64,000 nt of DNA from an uncultured Oscillospiraceae bacterium. GTDB lineage: Bacteria > Bacillota > Clostridia > Oscillospirales > Oscillospiraceae. Shown piece by piece: positions 34,601-42,738 of this stretch (its first letter is position 1; every line of letters starts with the position of its first letter). Below the pieces are notes generated by a model that was not told where the DNA came from, did no database searches, and saw nothing but the letters and a program-made list of their open reading frames with translations. The DNA is taken from the NCBI GenBank assembly GCA_934591635.1, contig CAKTPI010000001.1:124001-188000 (forward strand), given 5' to 3'. The position numbers and the translations under genes were made by a program.

Positions 34601-37455
34601 CATTCTCCGGTACCTGCCAGAAGAATGAACAGGGTCAGAATGTGGTCACCCTGATTGCCACCCGGAAAGATGGGAAGGACATCGAGGCCAATTCCACCAT
34701 CACGCTGAATCTGGATTGCTGCCTGGCCCAGGATTTTGTGGCGGGAAATGACAAGGCAACCCTTGCCAACACCGCAGAGGGAACAACAGACCAGGGAGCC
34801 ATCGGAAATGCCACCCATACCCAGGAATGGACGAAGAAGAAGGAAAACGTATTCGAGAATGCCCTGAGTAAAAAACGTATAACCACCCCGGACGGCCACA
34901 ACTATCTGGAATATCAGGTTCAGATTAACCCCGAGGGGAAGGACCTCCAGCCCGACAGTGCCGAGGTGTATCTGGTAGATGACTTCTCCTACAATCCCAA
35001 AAAGGGCGATTATGACCTGGTGTTCGAGCTGGTGCGGGATTCTGTCAAGCTCTACAAGGCGACGCCCCAGGCAGACGGCACCCTGGTCAAAGAGGGAGAG
35101 GCGCTTACCGCAGGCTGGCGAATGGTTCTCAGCGAAAGCGACCCCACCGGGGACTTCCCCGGTGCAAAAATCACCAAGACCATGCGCCTGGCGGTTCCGG
35201 ACGGAACGCCCCTGATTCTGGAATACAGATACGAATTGACCGGCTATAAAGAGGGCTTGAAGGATATCTGGCTGGAAGCAACCAACAGGGCGTATTTCCT
35301 CACAGATCCTAGCCAAGGCTCAGGCGACAATACCATAAGCGAGAGCTGGTCAATCAGCGGCACCTCCGGCGGCCTCCATACCAACCGCCATATCCAAATC
35401 GTCAAGGTGGACGAAAGCAACTCCAAGGTTGTCATCCCCGGCACAAAGTTTACTCTACAGGAGTGGAAAGACGGCAGTACCTGGAGCGACGTAACAACTG
35501 TTACGCAGCCCCTGACAACAGGCGCTGACGGCTCCCTGACAGTGGATGGCTTCGGCGATAATCTGCAATACAATGTCCTCTATCGCCTGATTGAGACAGA
35601 ACCGGCCCCCGGCTACCTTCTGGACACAGCCAACCCGCCCACGGTGGAATTCTATTATCACAATGATAGTCAGGATGTACCGGAGGGATACCCGGCTTGG
35701 GATGATGTGCCGAAGGACAGTGCAGTGGACTTGTCCCAGAACAGCGCAACCCAGTACATTACCAACAAGGCAGAGTCCGCCCAGTTCTCCGTTAAGAAGC
35801 TCTGGAAGTACGAAGGCGGCGCACCGGTGCCCAATCCCCCGGAGGCAACCTTCCAGCTCATGCGGGTTGCCACCGAGAAAAAGCAGGACGTTGTGGTGAA
35901 TGACCCATTGGCCGGTAAGGTTACCATCACTGTTGCCGCTGCCCAGTATAACTATGGTGATAGCGGTTCTGGTACTCCGTATGAGGTGCCCAAAGGAACG
36001 GTTCTGACTGTGAGAGTAAGGCATGCCGGTTGGTCGGGCGAAAATCCGAGCGTTTACTTGTCTGTGCCGAATAACAATGACGTTAAGATTAACCCCACAA
36101 TTAGAAGACCAGCAGACGACCCGAATGCTATTGAGTTCGACTATGAGGCAAAATATAGCGTTGTACTGTGGGTCAGAACAGGATATTGGGACGGTTATCC
36201 CACCTTCACCTGCACCTACCCCGGCCAATCCACCGGGGGAACTACCGGCGGCTCCACCGGCGGCACAACGCCTACGGAATTTGCACCGGAACCAGTTGGC
36301 ACCATCACCCTGAACGCCGCCAACAACTGGACATGGAACAGCAAGGATTACCGGACAGAGGATGGGGAGAAACTCCTCGTCCATGGAACAAAGGATGGCA
36401 AGGAGGTCTGGTACAGCTACTACGTCCGTGAGATTCCCAATGCTTCCTATCCCTACGCAGTTTCCTATTCCAATAAGTCTGGCAATGATTACACCGCCAT
36501 CACCTCCGGTACCATTACGGTTACCAACACCCTGCCGCCTCCACCGGCGGATGTCAGTGTCACGGTGAACAAAACCTGGGCGGGCCTGGAAAACTGGAAA
36601 AATCTGGAAACGGTGAATTGTGAACTCTTCCAGAAAACCTGGGCTTCCGAGGCGGAATTCCAGGCGGCCCAAGAAAACGCCCCCCTGGACTATAATGTGA
36701 CCTATGGCATGACGGATGCAGACATTGCCGCCCTTGCCGGTGGCACTTTGAAGCGGATGGAAGCATTCACCCTGAATTCCGGTGATAACTGGACATGGAC
36801 TAAGTCCAATCTCCCTGCAGGGTCGGCGGATGGGAAATACTACACCTACTTCGTAGTAGAGCAGCCCGGTGACTATACCGTCACCTATAGCCCCCAGGTG
36901 CATGATGGCACCATCACCGTCACCAATACCATCACCCAGCGGCCTACGGATATTGGGGTAGATAAGAAGTGGTTCAGCTTCTGGGGGGATGATATGACTG
37001 CTTCCCGCACCGGCGGTGTTTCCTTTGACCTGTACCGGGTGGCCACGCCGGAGGGCGGAGCGGCACAGGCGGCGGAAAAAATCGGCACCTTCTCGGTCAG
37101 CCAGACCGGCAACTGGACATGGAGCAGCAAAAACGAGCCGCTTCTGCCCGATGGCCTGCTGAAAGAGGAGTACAAGGCCCTTGCTGAGGGCGAACCGAAG
37201 GTGAAGGTGACCTACACCTATTACATTCAGGAGCTTGTGGACGAGAATGCCACAGAAAAATACACGGTTGATTACGAAAACAACGATGGCATCTCCCAGG
37301 GCACCATTACGATGAAAAATACCCTGGAATCCCCTAAGTTCGAGCTTCCCCAAACCGGCGGCCCCGGCACCCGGACTTACGCACTGGCAGGCGTTGTGCT
37401 CTGCCTGCTGGCAGTCACGGGCCTGGCCTGCAAACGCAGAAGGGGGGCCAAGTAA
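31621..37455 (+). CDS. Giant LPQTG-anchored adhesin/tip pilin
   Basis: A 1944-aa surface protein. A signal-anchor helix (about 21-45, ending CTTYALILPAITM, a sequence common at the start of clostridial adhesins) is followed by a Cys/His-rich region (about 55-198) of HTHTxxCY-type repeats. A Thr/Glu/Pro hexapeptide repeat (about 213-260) comes next, then many beta-rich isopeptide-type domains, a SpaA-like domain (about 1257-1350) and three Cna_B domains (about 1390-1600, 1640-1770, 1775-1905). It ends in LPQTG (1909-1913), a hydrophobic helix and KRRRGAK. GGGAGG supports the ATG at 31621. Size and position suggest the pilus tip adhesin; the ligand is unknown. Confidence 0.92.
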   Translation: MRNLQRANEFAAQKRKRSVWRNVVTCIAAVVVFCTTYALILPAITMEKENFTCGLQAHTHTSECYQLVCGKQENFSHTHTKPDCYDAAGKLTCTYKEQTLHHHTPDCYSKPQPACGQMEHLAHAHEDGCYTEGTLTCTQAETPGHTHTAECYPADFQAALICGQQDIPEHRHTSDCYRRTCELEEHTHTESCISSHQAFLNSIQEATQEATQPEDVTQPEDVTLPEEATQPQEVTEPQEVTEPQEVTEPQEVTEPQEPTQEEEPTLPGAAQTPVLLAPAAVAENAENTGPVKLVDVATSLTVSSDKAEYVSGATINGQWVDGAYKMTFNLAFDVKTDGDPGDRHIVDRNGKSVSGTVFTYNLGIAEHGDHVDYDVKYKFNPALGNSTYHFVDNPDGTITVVIDLDDAYVKASNVGDIKGYISLAAIVGKEDGKEDGSVEHDTEGNIKIKVDADKVTYPDNETNKGKVEVSKTGSFTFEGDKLLYTVVVSSGGKGTPGPVTILDTFNFDGAALDSMGITGPKEVKLDGADYTGFTAIPNGTGKTDISMTLPKLDGSETHTITYVFEMANRPETDTPVKNKVHVESTPEGGGKPVKAEKEITVTVPDKDTKPQISLSKSRPWIQDDTMVIPWTIKFNDTRMDITGKVLEDSYTVSKSNGETETFTWSFNDAISNTDKPMTVKVNGVEIPSTEFAQHFTVQENGSLKFTGTEEAPNTNAYEITYYMPTKDFNSQWGVTSVKNKAKVGELEATAEDWKSNQNSVKKSSQGVEAAENGQVRMKWKTDINVTNVGFKTGDVIYDNTNPGNSTENLHYFDRDSIRISYNGTTWTKDVDYRLEFYDRKDGAATDGNATYMQVVLLKDIPAKGGYQQDLLTMEYTTFANSHEAKTYKNTATFYNTESGAQQEVVPDSIVKADGNGITGTTKVENFNGELTWKITAKIGDITKTKTVTVTDALPSNVEVRKLSVVSKLANGADQNADLTIAQDGTIFGNNADFTFSGTCQKNEQGQNVVTLIATRKDGKDIEANSTITLNLDCCLAQDFVAGNDKATLANTAEGTTDQGAIGNATHTQEWTKKKENVFENALSKKRITTPDGHNYLEYQVQINPEGKDLQPDSAEVYLVDDFSYNPKKGDYDLVFELVRDSVKLYKATPQADGTLVKEGEALTAGWRMVLSESDPTGDFPGAKITKTMRLAVPDGTPLILEYRYELTGYKEGLKDIWLEATNRAYFLTDPSQGSGDNTISESWSISGTSGGLHTNRHIQIVKVDESNSKVVIPGTKFTLQEWKDGSTWSDVTTVTQPLTTGADGSLTVDGFGDNLQYNVLYRLIETEPAPGYLLDTANPPTVEFYYHNDSQDVPEGYPAWDDVPKDSAVDLSQNSATQYITNKAESAQFSVKKLWKYEGGAPVPNPPEATFQLMRVATEKKQDVVVNDPLAGKVTITVAAAQYNYGDSGSGTPYEVPKGTVLTVRVRHAGWSGENPSVYLSVPNNNDVKINPTIRRPADDPNAIEFDYEAKYSVVLWVRTGYWDGYPTFTCTYPGQSTGGTTGGSTGGTTPTEFAPEPVGTITLNAANNWTWNSKDYRTEDGEKLLVHGTKDGKEVWYSYYVREIPNASYPYAVSYSNKSGNDYTAITSGTITVTNTLPPPPADVSVTVNKTWAGLENWKNLETVNCELFQKTWASEAEFQAAQENAPLDYNVTYGMTDADIAALAGGTLKRMEAFTLNSGDNWTWTKSNLPAGSADGKYYTYFVVEQPGDYTVTYSPQVHDGTITVTNTITQRPTDIGVDKKWFSFWGDDMTASRTGGVSFDLYRVATPEGGAAQAAEKIGTFSVSQTGNWTWSSKNEPLLPDGLLKEEYKALAEGEPKVKVTYTYYIQELVDENATEKYTVDYENNDGISQGTITMKNTLESPKFELPQTGGPGTRTYALAGVVLCLLAVTGLACKRRRGAK
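32257..32400 (+). repeat. 18-bp tandem repeats encoding PQEVTE-like hexapeptides
   Basis: Eight degenerate 18-bp units inside the adhesin gene. The four at 32311-32382 are nearly identical (CCCCAGGAAGTTACCGAA). They encode P-E-D-V-T-Q/L, P-E-E-A-T-Q and then P-Q-E-V-T-E repeats. All are in frame, so copy number could change without a frameshift. Confidence 0.92.
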
Positions 37456-37523
37456 CCCCGAATGTCCCTTTTCCCCGGCATTAAAAGAGCATCAAAATCG
37501 AGAAACGAAAGGAAATGACACAA

Positions 37524-39056
37524 ATGAAAGCAACCAAAAAACTGCTGGCAATCCTGCTGGCGGCCGTCATGCTCATGGCAGTCCTCCCCGGCGCATTTGC
37601 AGATGACCTGACCTACAGCCTGACCATTACAAACACAACAGCAGGCCATACGTATTACCTATATCAGATTTTTACCGGTACGCTTACCAATGAAGGCGGC
37701 AAGAAGATTCTGACGGATGTGAAATACGGTAATGGCTGGAAGGATCAAACTGCTGGCACGCTTGTGCCTCAGAATGTGCTGAATGAATTCCAAACAGCTA
37801 GCGGAGAAACCAACATTGAGAAGTATTTGCCCAGTATGCCCACTGTTGGTAATGGCGCCTTTGCTACTGTTCCCTCTGCAGACGGCGCAACAGTGTTTAC
37901 GGGTCTTCCTGCCGGTTATTACCTGGTGATTGAGGCAGACGCGGAAAACCTTCCCGATGGAGAAACCATGACAAAACATATCCTTCAGGTGGTTGGCGAT
38001 ACCAGTGTGCCCCTGAAGGCCAGCACAGTTTCCTCTGAGAAAAAGGTTAAGGATATCAACGATTCTGAGGGGACTTATTCCGCATGGCAGGATTCTGCCG
38101 ACTATGACATTGGAGATGACGTTCCCTTCCAGCTGAGTGCAACTGTTTCTGACCGGCTGAACGACTATAAGGGTCCCTACGCCATGACGTTCCATGACCA
38201 CCAGAGCGAAGGCCTGACATTTAATCAGGATTCCGTGGAAGTTTTTGTGAAAACCAGTTCCGGTTCCGCAGAAACCAAGATTGACAGTACAAATTATACA
38301 GTCAGAAGCGGCTCGGAGAGTTCCAATTCCTGCACTTTTGAGGTTCACTTTGATAATCTGAAGGATATATCTGCGGTGACGCCTGGCAGTACAATTATTG
38401 TGCGGTATACCTCTAGGCTGAATGCGAGGGCAAAGACGGGTTATCCTGGTAACCCCAATGAAATGCACATCACATTCTCCAATAATCCCAATACTGATAA
38501 GCCCCATGAGGAGGGCAAGACTCCTGATGATAAGGTCACGGTGTTCACTTTCAAGCTAGTGGTGAATAAAGTTCAGCCCGTTGACGGTACGCAGGAAACC
38601 AAGCCCTTGAAGGGTGCTGCATTTAAGCTGAGCAAGAAAAACGGCGGCACTTATGTGGAAGTGAAAACGCTGGGTACTGATAAAGATAATCCCATTGATG
38701 AGTTCGAGTTTACTGGTTTGGATGACGGCGAGTACATGTTGGAAGAGGTTATCACACCTGATGGCTTCAATACCATTGCCCCAATTGAGTTCACCATTAC
38801 AGCCGATCATGAGGTACAATCGAATGACCCGCGTTTGACTGCGCTCACGGGCGGCAAGCTGGCTGATGGCAATGTTGACATTGCAGGTGATCTGAGCACC
38901 GGCACCATCACTACCGGTGTTGTGAACATCAAGGGCAAGACCCTCCCCTCCACCGGCGGTATGGGCACCACCGTCTTCTATATCATCGGCTCCATTCTGG
39001 TTGTCTGCGCAGGCGTGCTGCTGATTTCCAAGAAGCGGATGAACGGCGCAAAGTAA
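37524..39056 (+). CDS. LPSTG-anchored backbone (major) pilin
   Basis: A 510-aa SpaA/SpaH-type fimbrial subunit polymerised by the sortase downstream. A signal peptide (about 1-24, cleavage near AFA) is followed by Ig-like domains. A Lys-rich segment SSEKKVKD (near 170) is a candidate pilin-motif region. A Cna_B/prealbumin domain carries the E-box pattern YMLEEVITPDGFN. The sorting signal is LPSTG (474-478), then a hydrophobic helix and KKRMNGAK. I chose the ATG at 37524; the one at 37515 overlaps the AAAGGAA binding site. Confidence 0.93.
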   Translation: MKATKKLLAILLAAVMLMAVLPGAFADDLTYSLTITNTTAGHTYYLYQIFTGTLTNEGGKKILTDVKYGNGWKDQTAGTLVPQNVLNEFQTASGETNIEKYLPSMPTVGNGAFATVPSADGATVFTGLPAGYYLVIEADAENLPDGETMTKHILQVVGDTSVPLKASTVSSEKKVKDINDSEGTYSAWQDSADYDIGDDVPFQLSATVSDRLNDYKGPYAMTFHDHQSEGLTFNQDSVEVFVKTSSGSAETKIDSTNYTVRSGSESSNSCTFEVHFDNLKDISAVTPGSTIIVRYTSRLNARAKTGYPGNPNEMHITFSNNPNTDKPHEEGKTPDDKVTVFTFKLVVNKVQPVDGTQETKPLKGAAFKLSKKNGGTYVEVKTLGTDKDNPIDEFEFTGLDDGEYMLEEVITPDGFNTIAPIEFTITADHEVQSNDPRLTALTGGKLADGNVDIAGDLSTGTITTGVVNIKGKTLPSTGGMGTTVFYIIGSILVVCAGVLLISKKRMNGAK

Positions 39057-39094
39057 TTTCGCTGCCGTCAGCAAATTTTTCATGTGTCATTTTT

Positions 39095-39122
39095 CCCCGC
39101 CGCTCCTGCGGGAGCGGCGGGG
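39095..39122 (+). other. Strong hairpin between backbone pilin and sortase genes
   Basis: A perfect 12-bp GC-rich stem CCCCGCCGCTCC/GGAGCGGCGGGG with a TGCG loop lies 38 bases after the pilin stop. No U-run follows it, so it is not a standard terminator on either strand. It could protect the pilin mRNA 3' end and cause more pilin than sortase to be made. Confidence 0.75.
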
Positions 39123-39151
39123 GGAGGACACGTCAGTAAGGAGAGCCCCAA

Positions 39152-39985
39152 ATGAATTGGCTGCGTAAAAATTTATCCACTCTTTTGCTCCTCGCAGCCC
39201 TGCTTGTGGGACTTTGCTTACTGGTGTATCCAACCTTCAGCGATTGGTGGAATTCCCTCCATCAGTCCCGGGCCATTGCCACCTACACCGAGAATGTGGC
39301 GCAAATCGATAACAGCCATTATGATAAGATCCTGGAGGATGCCCACGCCTATAACGAGGCACTGGCCGCTCTGCCCAGCCGGGAATGGAACCTGACGGAA
39401 GCGCAGCTGGAGCAGTACACCGCGACAATGGACGTTACCGGCACCGGCATCATGTGCTACATTGAGATTCCCAAAATCAAATGCAATCTGCCCATCTACC
39501 ACGGGGTGGAGGATACCGTCCTCCAAATTGCCATTGGCCATATCCCCGGTTCCTCTCTGCCCATCGGCGGCGAGAGTTCCCATGCTGTGCTGTCCGGCCA
39601 CCGTGGCCTGCCCTCGGCAAGGCTCTTTACCGATTTGGATAAACTGGTGGTGGGGGATGTGTTCCTGCTCCATGTGCTGGATGAAACGCTGACCTATGAG
39701 GTCGATCAAATCCTGATCGTGGAGCCCTATGACCTGTCTTCCTTGGAAATCATTCCCGGCGAGGACTTGGTTACGCTGGTCACCTGCACGCCCTATGGCA
39801 TCAATACCCACCGGCTGCTGGTGCGGGGCCACCGCATTGAAACCGCTGCCGAGGCCCATACTGTCCGCGTCAGCGCGGATGCGGTGCAGATCGATCCAAC
39901 TCTGGTGGCACCGGTGGTGGCGGCCCCTATGCTGCTGATTCTGTTTATTCTCCTTCTGATTCCTAAGAGAAGACCCAAATCTTGA
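39152..39985 (+). CDS. Class C (pilin-polymerising) sortase
   Basis: A 277-aa membrane transpeptidase. It has an N-terminal helix (about 9-28), catalytic His150 (SGHRGLPSA), Cys212 and Arg221 in VTCTPYGINTHRLLVRGHR, and a C-terminal transmembrane helix, the two-helix plan of class C. It should join backbone pilins via Lys isopeptide bonds after cutting LPSTG. No clear DPW/DPF lid motif is seen. Confidence 0.94.
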   Translation: MNWLRKNLSTLLLLAALLVGLCLLVYPTFSDWWNSLHQSRAIATYTENVAQIDNSHYDKILEDAHAYNEALAALPSREWNLTEAQLEQYTATMDVTGTGIMCYIEIPKIKCNLPIYHGVEDTVLQIAIGHIPGSSLPIGGESSHAVLSGHRGLPSARLFTDLDKLVVGDVFLLHVLDETLTYEVDQILIVEPYDLSSLEIIPGEDLVTLVTCTPYGINTHRLLVRGHRIETAAEAHTVRVSADAVQIDPTLVAPVVAAPMLLILFILLLIPKRRPKS

Positions 39986-40002
39986 AAAAGGGAGTGTGCC
40001 CA

Positions 40003-40842
40003 TTGAAAAAGAAGCTCCTGTCCCGCCTGCTGGCCGCGGTGCTTTCAGCTGCCGCGCTGATATGTCTGGCTGGGATGGCTTTTGCCGCCGGTGAAACCGG
40101 CACCCTGAGCATTTCCTATCCGGTGGAGGGAACATTTTATCACATCTATCGGGTGGGCAGCCTGAAAAACGGCGGCATCGTAATGGATGACGATTTTGCC
40201 GGGGTGGACACCTCGGATATGGCCGCAGCTGCTGGGAAAATAGCGGAGATGATTGCAAAAACCGGCATCCGCCAGGCCCTTGCCAGCGCTGCTGTTACCG
40301 ATGGCAATGCCGTCTTCCGGGACTTGCCCATGGCAGTATATCTGCTCACCGGTGACCCGGGGCAGCTGGACGGGGTCAATTACACCCCTACGCCGTTCCT
40401 GGTTTCCATCCCCCAGACCGATGAAGAAGGCCGGTTTGTGTGGGACGTCCAGGTGGTGGGCAAAAAGGAAATGGATATGGAGATTTCCGTGGTCAAGCAT
40501 TGGGTGGGGGACACTGTCACGACCCGCCCCGCCAGCATTACGGTTCACTTGGTGCTGGACGGCGAGGATTACGGCGAGCCGGTGAAGCTGAACTACGCAA
40601 ACCGGTGGAGCTACACTTGGGAAAATCTCCCCCCCAAGAATTGGTCCGTCCGGGAGGAACCCAACCGCCGCTATACCACCACTGTGGTAAAGAACGGCAA
40701 TACCTTCATCATCACCAACACCTGGAAGCGGCTGCCCCAAACCGGCCAACTCTGGTGGCCGGTCTCTGTGCTGACAATCAGCGGCCTGGGGCTACTGGGC
40801 CTGGGCATGCTGCGCCGGAGAAAGCAGGACGAGGATGCATAA
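40003..40842 (+). CDS. LPQTG-anchored minor/basal pilin
   Basis: A 279-aa secreted protein with a signal peptide (about 1-27, AFA), an N-terminal FctA/SpaA-like domain (about 30-150), and a Cna_B domain (about 155-243, beginning MEISVVKHWVGD). The sorting signal is LPQTG (244-248), then a hydrophobic helix and RRRKQDEDA. The TTG at 40003 is chosen because GGGAG lies 8 bases upstream. Small size and position suggest the pilus base or minor subunit. Confidence 0.9.
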   Translation: MKKKLLSRLLAAVLSAAALICLAGMAFAAGETGTLSISYPVEGTFYHIYRVGSLKNGGIVMDDDFAGVDTSDMAAAAGKIAEMIAKTGIRQALASAAVTDGNAVFRDLPMAVYLLTGDPGQLDGVNYTPTPFLVSIPQTDEEGRFVWDVQVVGKKEMDMEISVVKHWVGDTVTTRPASITVHLVLDGEDYGEPVKLNYANRWSYTWENLPPKNWSVREEPNRRYTTTVVKNGNTFIITNTWKRLPQTGQLWWPVSVLTISGLGLLGLGMLRRRKQDEDA

Positions 40843-41506
40843 AAAAGGATCGATTTTGATCGCAATGGGACTGCTGCTGCTGGCAGCAGCCCTTTTGCTT
40901 ACCGCCTATAATATCTGGGACGGCAAGCGGGCCGATGCGGCTGCCCAATCCGCCGTGCAGGAGCTGCGCACCCTGATTCCCGGGGTAATCCTACCGGAAA
41001 CGGAATTACCTGCTGAAACAGAATCCACAGTGGAAACAGGGGAGACTGCACCCGCGGAGATGGAAGAAGCGGAAGAACCCACCGCCCCGGAAACGCTGGG
41101 CCATCGGGATATGCCCACGGTGGAGCTGAACGGCTACCAATATATCGGCATGCTGGAGGTGCCCTCCCTGGAGCTGACGCTGCCGGTGATGGAGGAGTGG
41201 GATTATGACCGGCTGAATATCTCCCCGTGCCGGTTTTCCGGCAATGTCTATGATGACGATATGGTCATCTGCGGCCACAACTACCCCCATCACTTTCAGC
41301 CGCTGAAATACGTTCCCATCGGCACCCAGATCAAGTTCACCGATGCAGATGGAAATGATTTTTACTATGCCGTTACCTCGATCGAAACCATCGGCCCTAA
41401 TGATGTGCAGGCAATGACCACCGGCGACTGGGATCTGACCCTTTTCACCTGCAATACCAGCGGCCAGACCCGCTGCACCATCCGCTGCGCCCGCCTGGGG
41501 GAATAA
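40835..41506 (+). CDS. Second sortase of the pilus operon
   Basis: A 223-aa sortase with one N-terminal transmembrane helix (about 7-26), a Glu/Thr/Pro-rich linker (about 48-88) and the catalytic core. His148 (VICGHNYPHHF), Cys206 (LTLFTCNTSGQ) and Arg211 or Arg215 are the expected active-site residues. No C-terminal helix, unlike the class C enzyme upstream. The class is unclear. It overlaps the minor pilin by 8 bases and may attach the finished pilus to the wall. Confidence 0.88.
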   Translation: MHKKGSILIAMGLLLLAAALLLTAYNIWDGKRADAAAQSAVQELRTLIPGVILPETELPAETESTVETGETAPAEMEEAEEPTAPETLGHRDMPTVELNGYQYIGMLEVPSLELTLPVMEEWDYDRLNISPCRFSGNVYDDDMVICGHNYPHHFQPLKYVPIGTQIKFTDADGNDFYYAVTSIETIGPNDVQAMTTGDWDLTLFTCNTSGQTRCTIRCARLGE

Positions 41507-41525
41507 GGCGGCCAAAAACTTCTTG

Positions 41526-41555
41526 TTTACAGAAGTGCCGCCTATGTGGTATGAT
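41526..41555 (+). promoter_or_regulatory. Promoter of the exonuclease gene
   Basis: TTTACA (41526-41531), an 18-bp spacer and TATGAT (41550-41555), just after the pilus operon. Confidence 0.55.
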
Positions 41556-41594
41556 AGGCCCAAAGGATTTGGAAGCCTCAAAATAAAACGTTTG

Positions 41595-41632
41595 GCTGGG
41601 GGCGGATCTTTTCGCCCCCGGTTGTTTGTTTT
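41595..41632 (+). terminator. Hairpin with T-rich tail before the exonuclease gene
   Basis: GGGGGCG/CGCCCCC with an 8-base loop followed by GGTTGTTTGTTTTG. It probably ends the pilus transcript. If the promoter at 41526 is used it lies in that leader, where it would act as an attenuator. Confidence 0.65.
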
Positions 41633-41664
41633 GTCAGCGCTTCCTTAGAAACAGAGGTTTTGCA

Positions 41665-42657
41665 ATGAATTACATTGTCCTGGATATGGAATGGAATCAG
41701 CCCTGGCCCGGTTCTCCTTCTTCAAAGAAGGTGCTGCCGGTGGCAATTCGGGGGGAGATCATCCAAATCGGCGCTGTCCGCCTGACACCGGAGGGGGCCC
41801 CGGCGGATGAATTCCAGATTATGATTGCCCCTAAGGTTTACCGGCATCTGAATCGCCGGGTCAGCAAGCTCACCGGTATCAAGGAAAACCGCCTGCGTGC
41901 TGAGGGGATCAGCTTCCCGGATGCCATGGAGGCCTTCCGTGACTGGTGCGGGGAAGAGCCGGTGTTTCTGATTTGGGGGTTTGACGATATCGGCATTCTC
42001 CGGGAGAATTTGCAGCTGTATTCGCTGGAAACCGGCTGGACGGATCACTGGTATAATGCTCAGATGATTTTCAATGCCCAAACAGATGGCTCCACTTCCC
42101 AGAAGGCGCTGAAAACGGCCCTGGAGACCTTCCAGATTGAGCCAAGCCGCCCGGCCCATGATGCGCTGGGGGACGCCTATCACACGGCGCTGATCTGCCA
42201 AAGGCTGAATCTGGAGCGGGGAATTGCGGAATATGACCAGGCCTTGCGCAGCCATGAAGAGGGATTTCATGGGGCGGAGCTGCCTGGCTGCCTGGAGCGC
42301 AAGGTTTTTCGGGACTATGCCGACAAGCGGGAGGCGCTGACGGCAATGTCCGGCAGCGAGAATATCTGCCCCCTTTGCGGCAGGCAGATGCTGGGGTCCC
42401 GCTGGTTTGCGCAGCCCGGCCACCGGTATATGGACTTGGCAACCTGCCCGGAGCACGGCAAGTTCCTGATTCGGGTGCGGCTTTCCGCACAGCCGGACGG
42501 CACCATCCGGGTCAGCCGCCTGACCTATGAGGCAAGCTCCGAGGCAGCGGAGGTCTACGCAAGACGGGCTCAGAAGGCAGAGCCGGAGACGGCTACCTCC
42601 CGTCCCCGCCGTCGCCGCCGTAGAAGCGGGGCAAAGCCCAAAGCCCCCCAGGATTAA
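41665..42657 (+). CDS. DEDD-family 3'-5' exonuclease with zinc-ribbon-like domain
   Basis: A 330-aa soluble nuclease of the RNase T/DnaQ superfamily. Exo I is YIVLDMEWNQ (residues 3-12), Exo II lies in FLIWGFDDIGILREN, and Exo III in ARPAHDALGDAYHTALI with the His and Asp. A later C-x2-C...C-x2-H pattern (ICPLCGRQM ... LATCPEHGKF, about 232-265) looks like a zinc ribbon. The tail is strongly basic (RPRRRRRRSGAK). It may act on RNA or DNA. Confidence 0.88.
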   Translation: MNYIVLDMEWNQPWPGSPSSKKVLPVAIRGEIIQIGAVRLTPEGAPADEFQIMIAPKVYRHLNRRVSKLTGIKENRLRAEGISFPDAMEAFRDWCGEEPVFLIWGFDDIGILRENLQLYSLETGWTDHWYNAQMIFNAQTDGSTSQKALKTALETFQIEPSRPAHDALGDAYHTALICQRLNLERGIAEYDQALRSHEEGFHGAELPGCLERKVFRDYADKREALTAMSGSENICPLCGRQMLGSRWFAQPGHRYMDLATCPEHGKFLIRVRLSAQPDGTIRVSRLTYEASSEAAEVYARRAQKAEPETATSRPRRRRRRSGAKPKAPQD

Positions 42658-42738
42658 AAAGAGGAGACTGCGCAACAAAAAACAACTCACGGCACGATTC
42701 CGGCGCCTTTGCCGGAAAAGCAGAAAGGATGGTTCCGA

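Noticed and set aside
35455..37353. Long antisense frame over the adhesin Cna_B region
   Set aside because: Shadow of the coding strand; the plus strand has clear domains and a sorting signal.
39095..39122. Rho-independent terminator inside the pilus operon
   Set aside because: No U-run follows the hairpin on either strand; listed as an mRNA hairpin instead.
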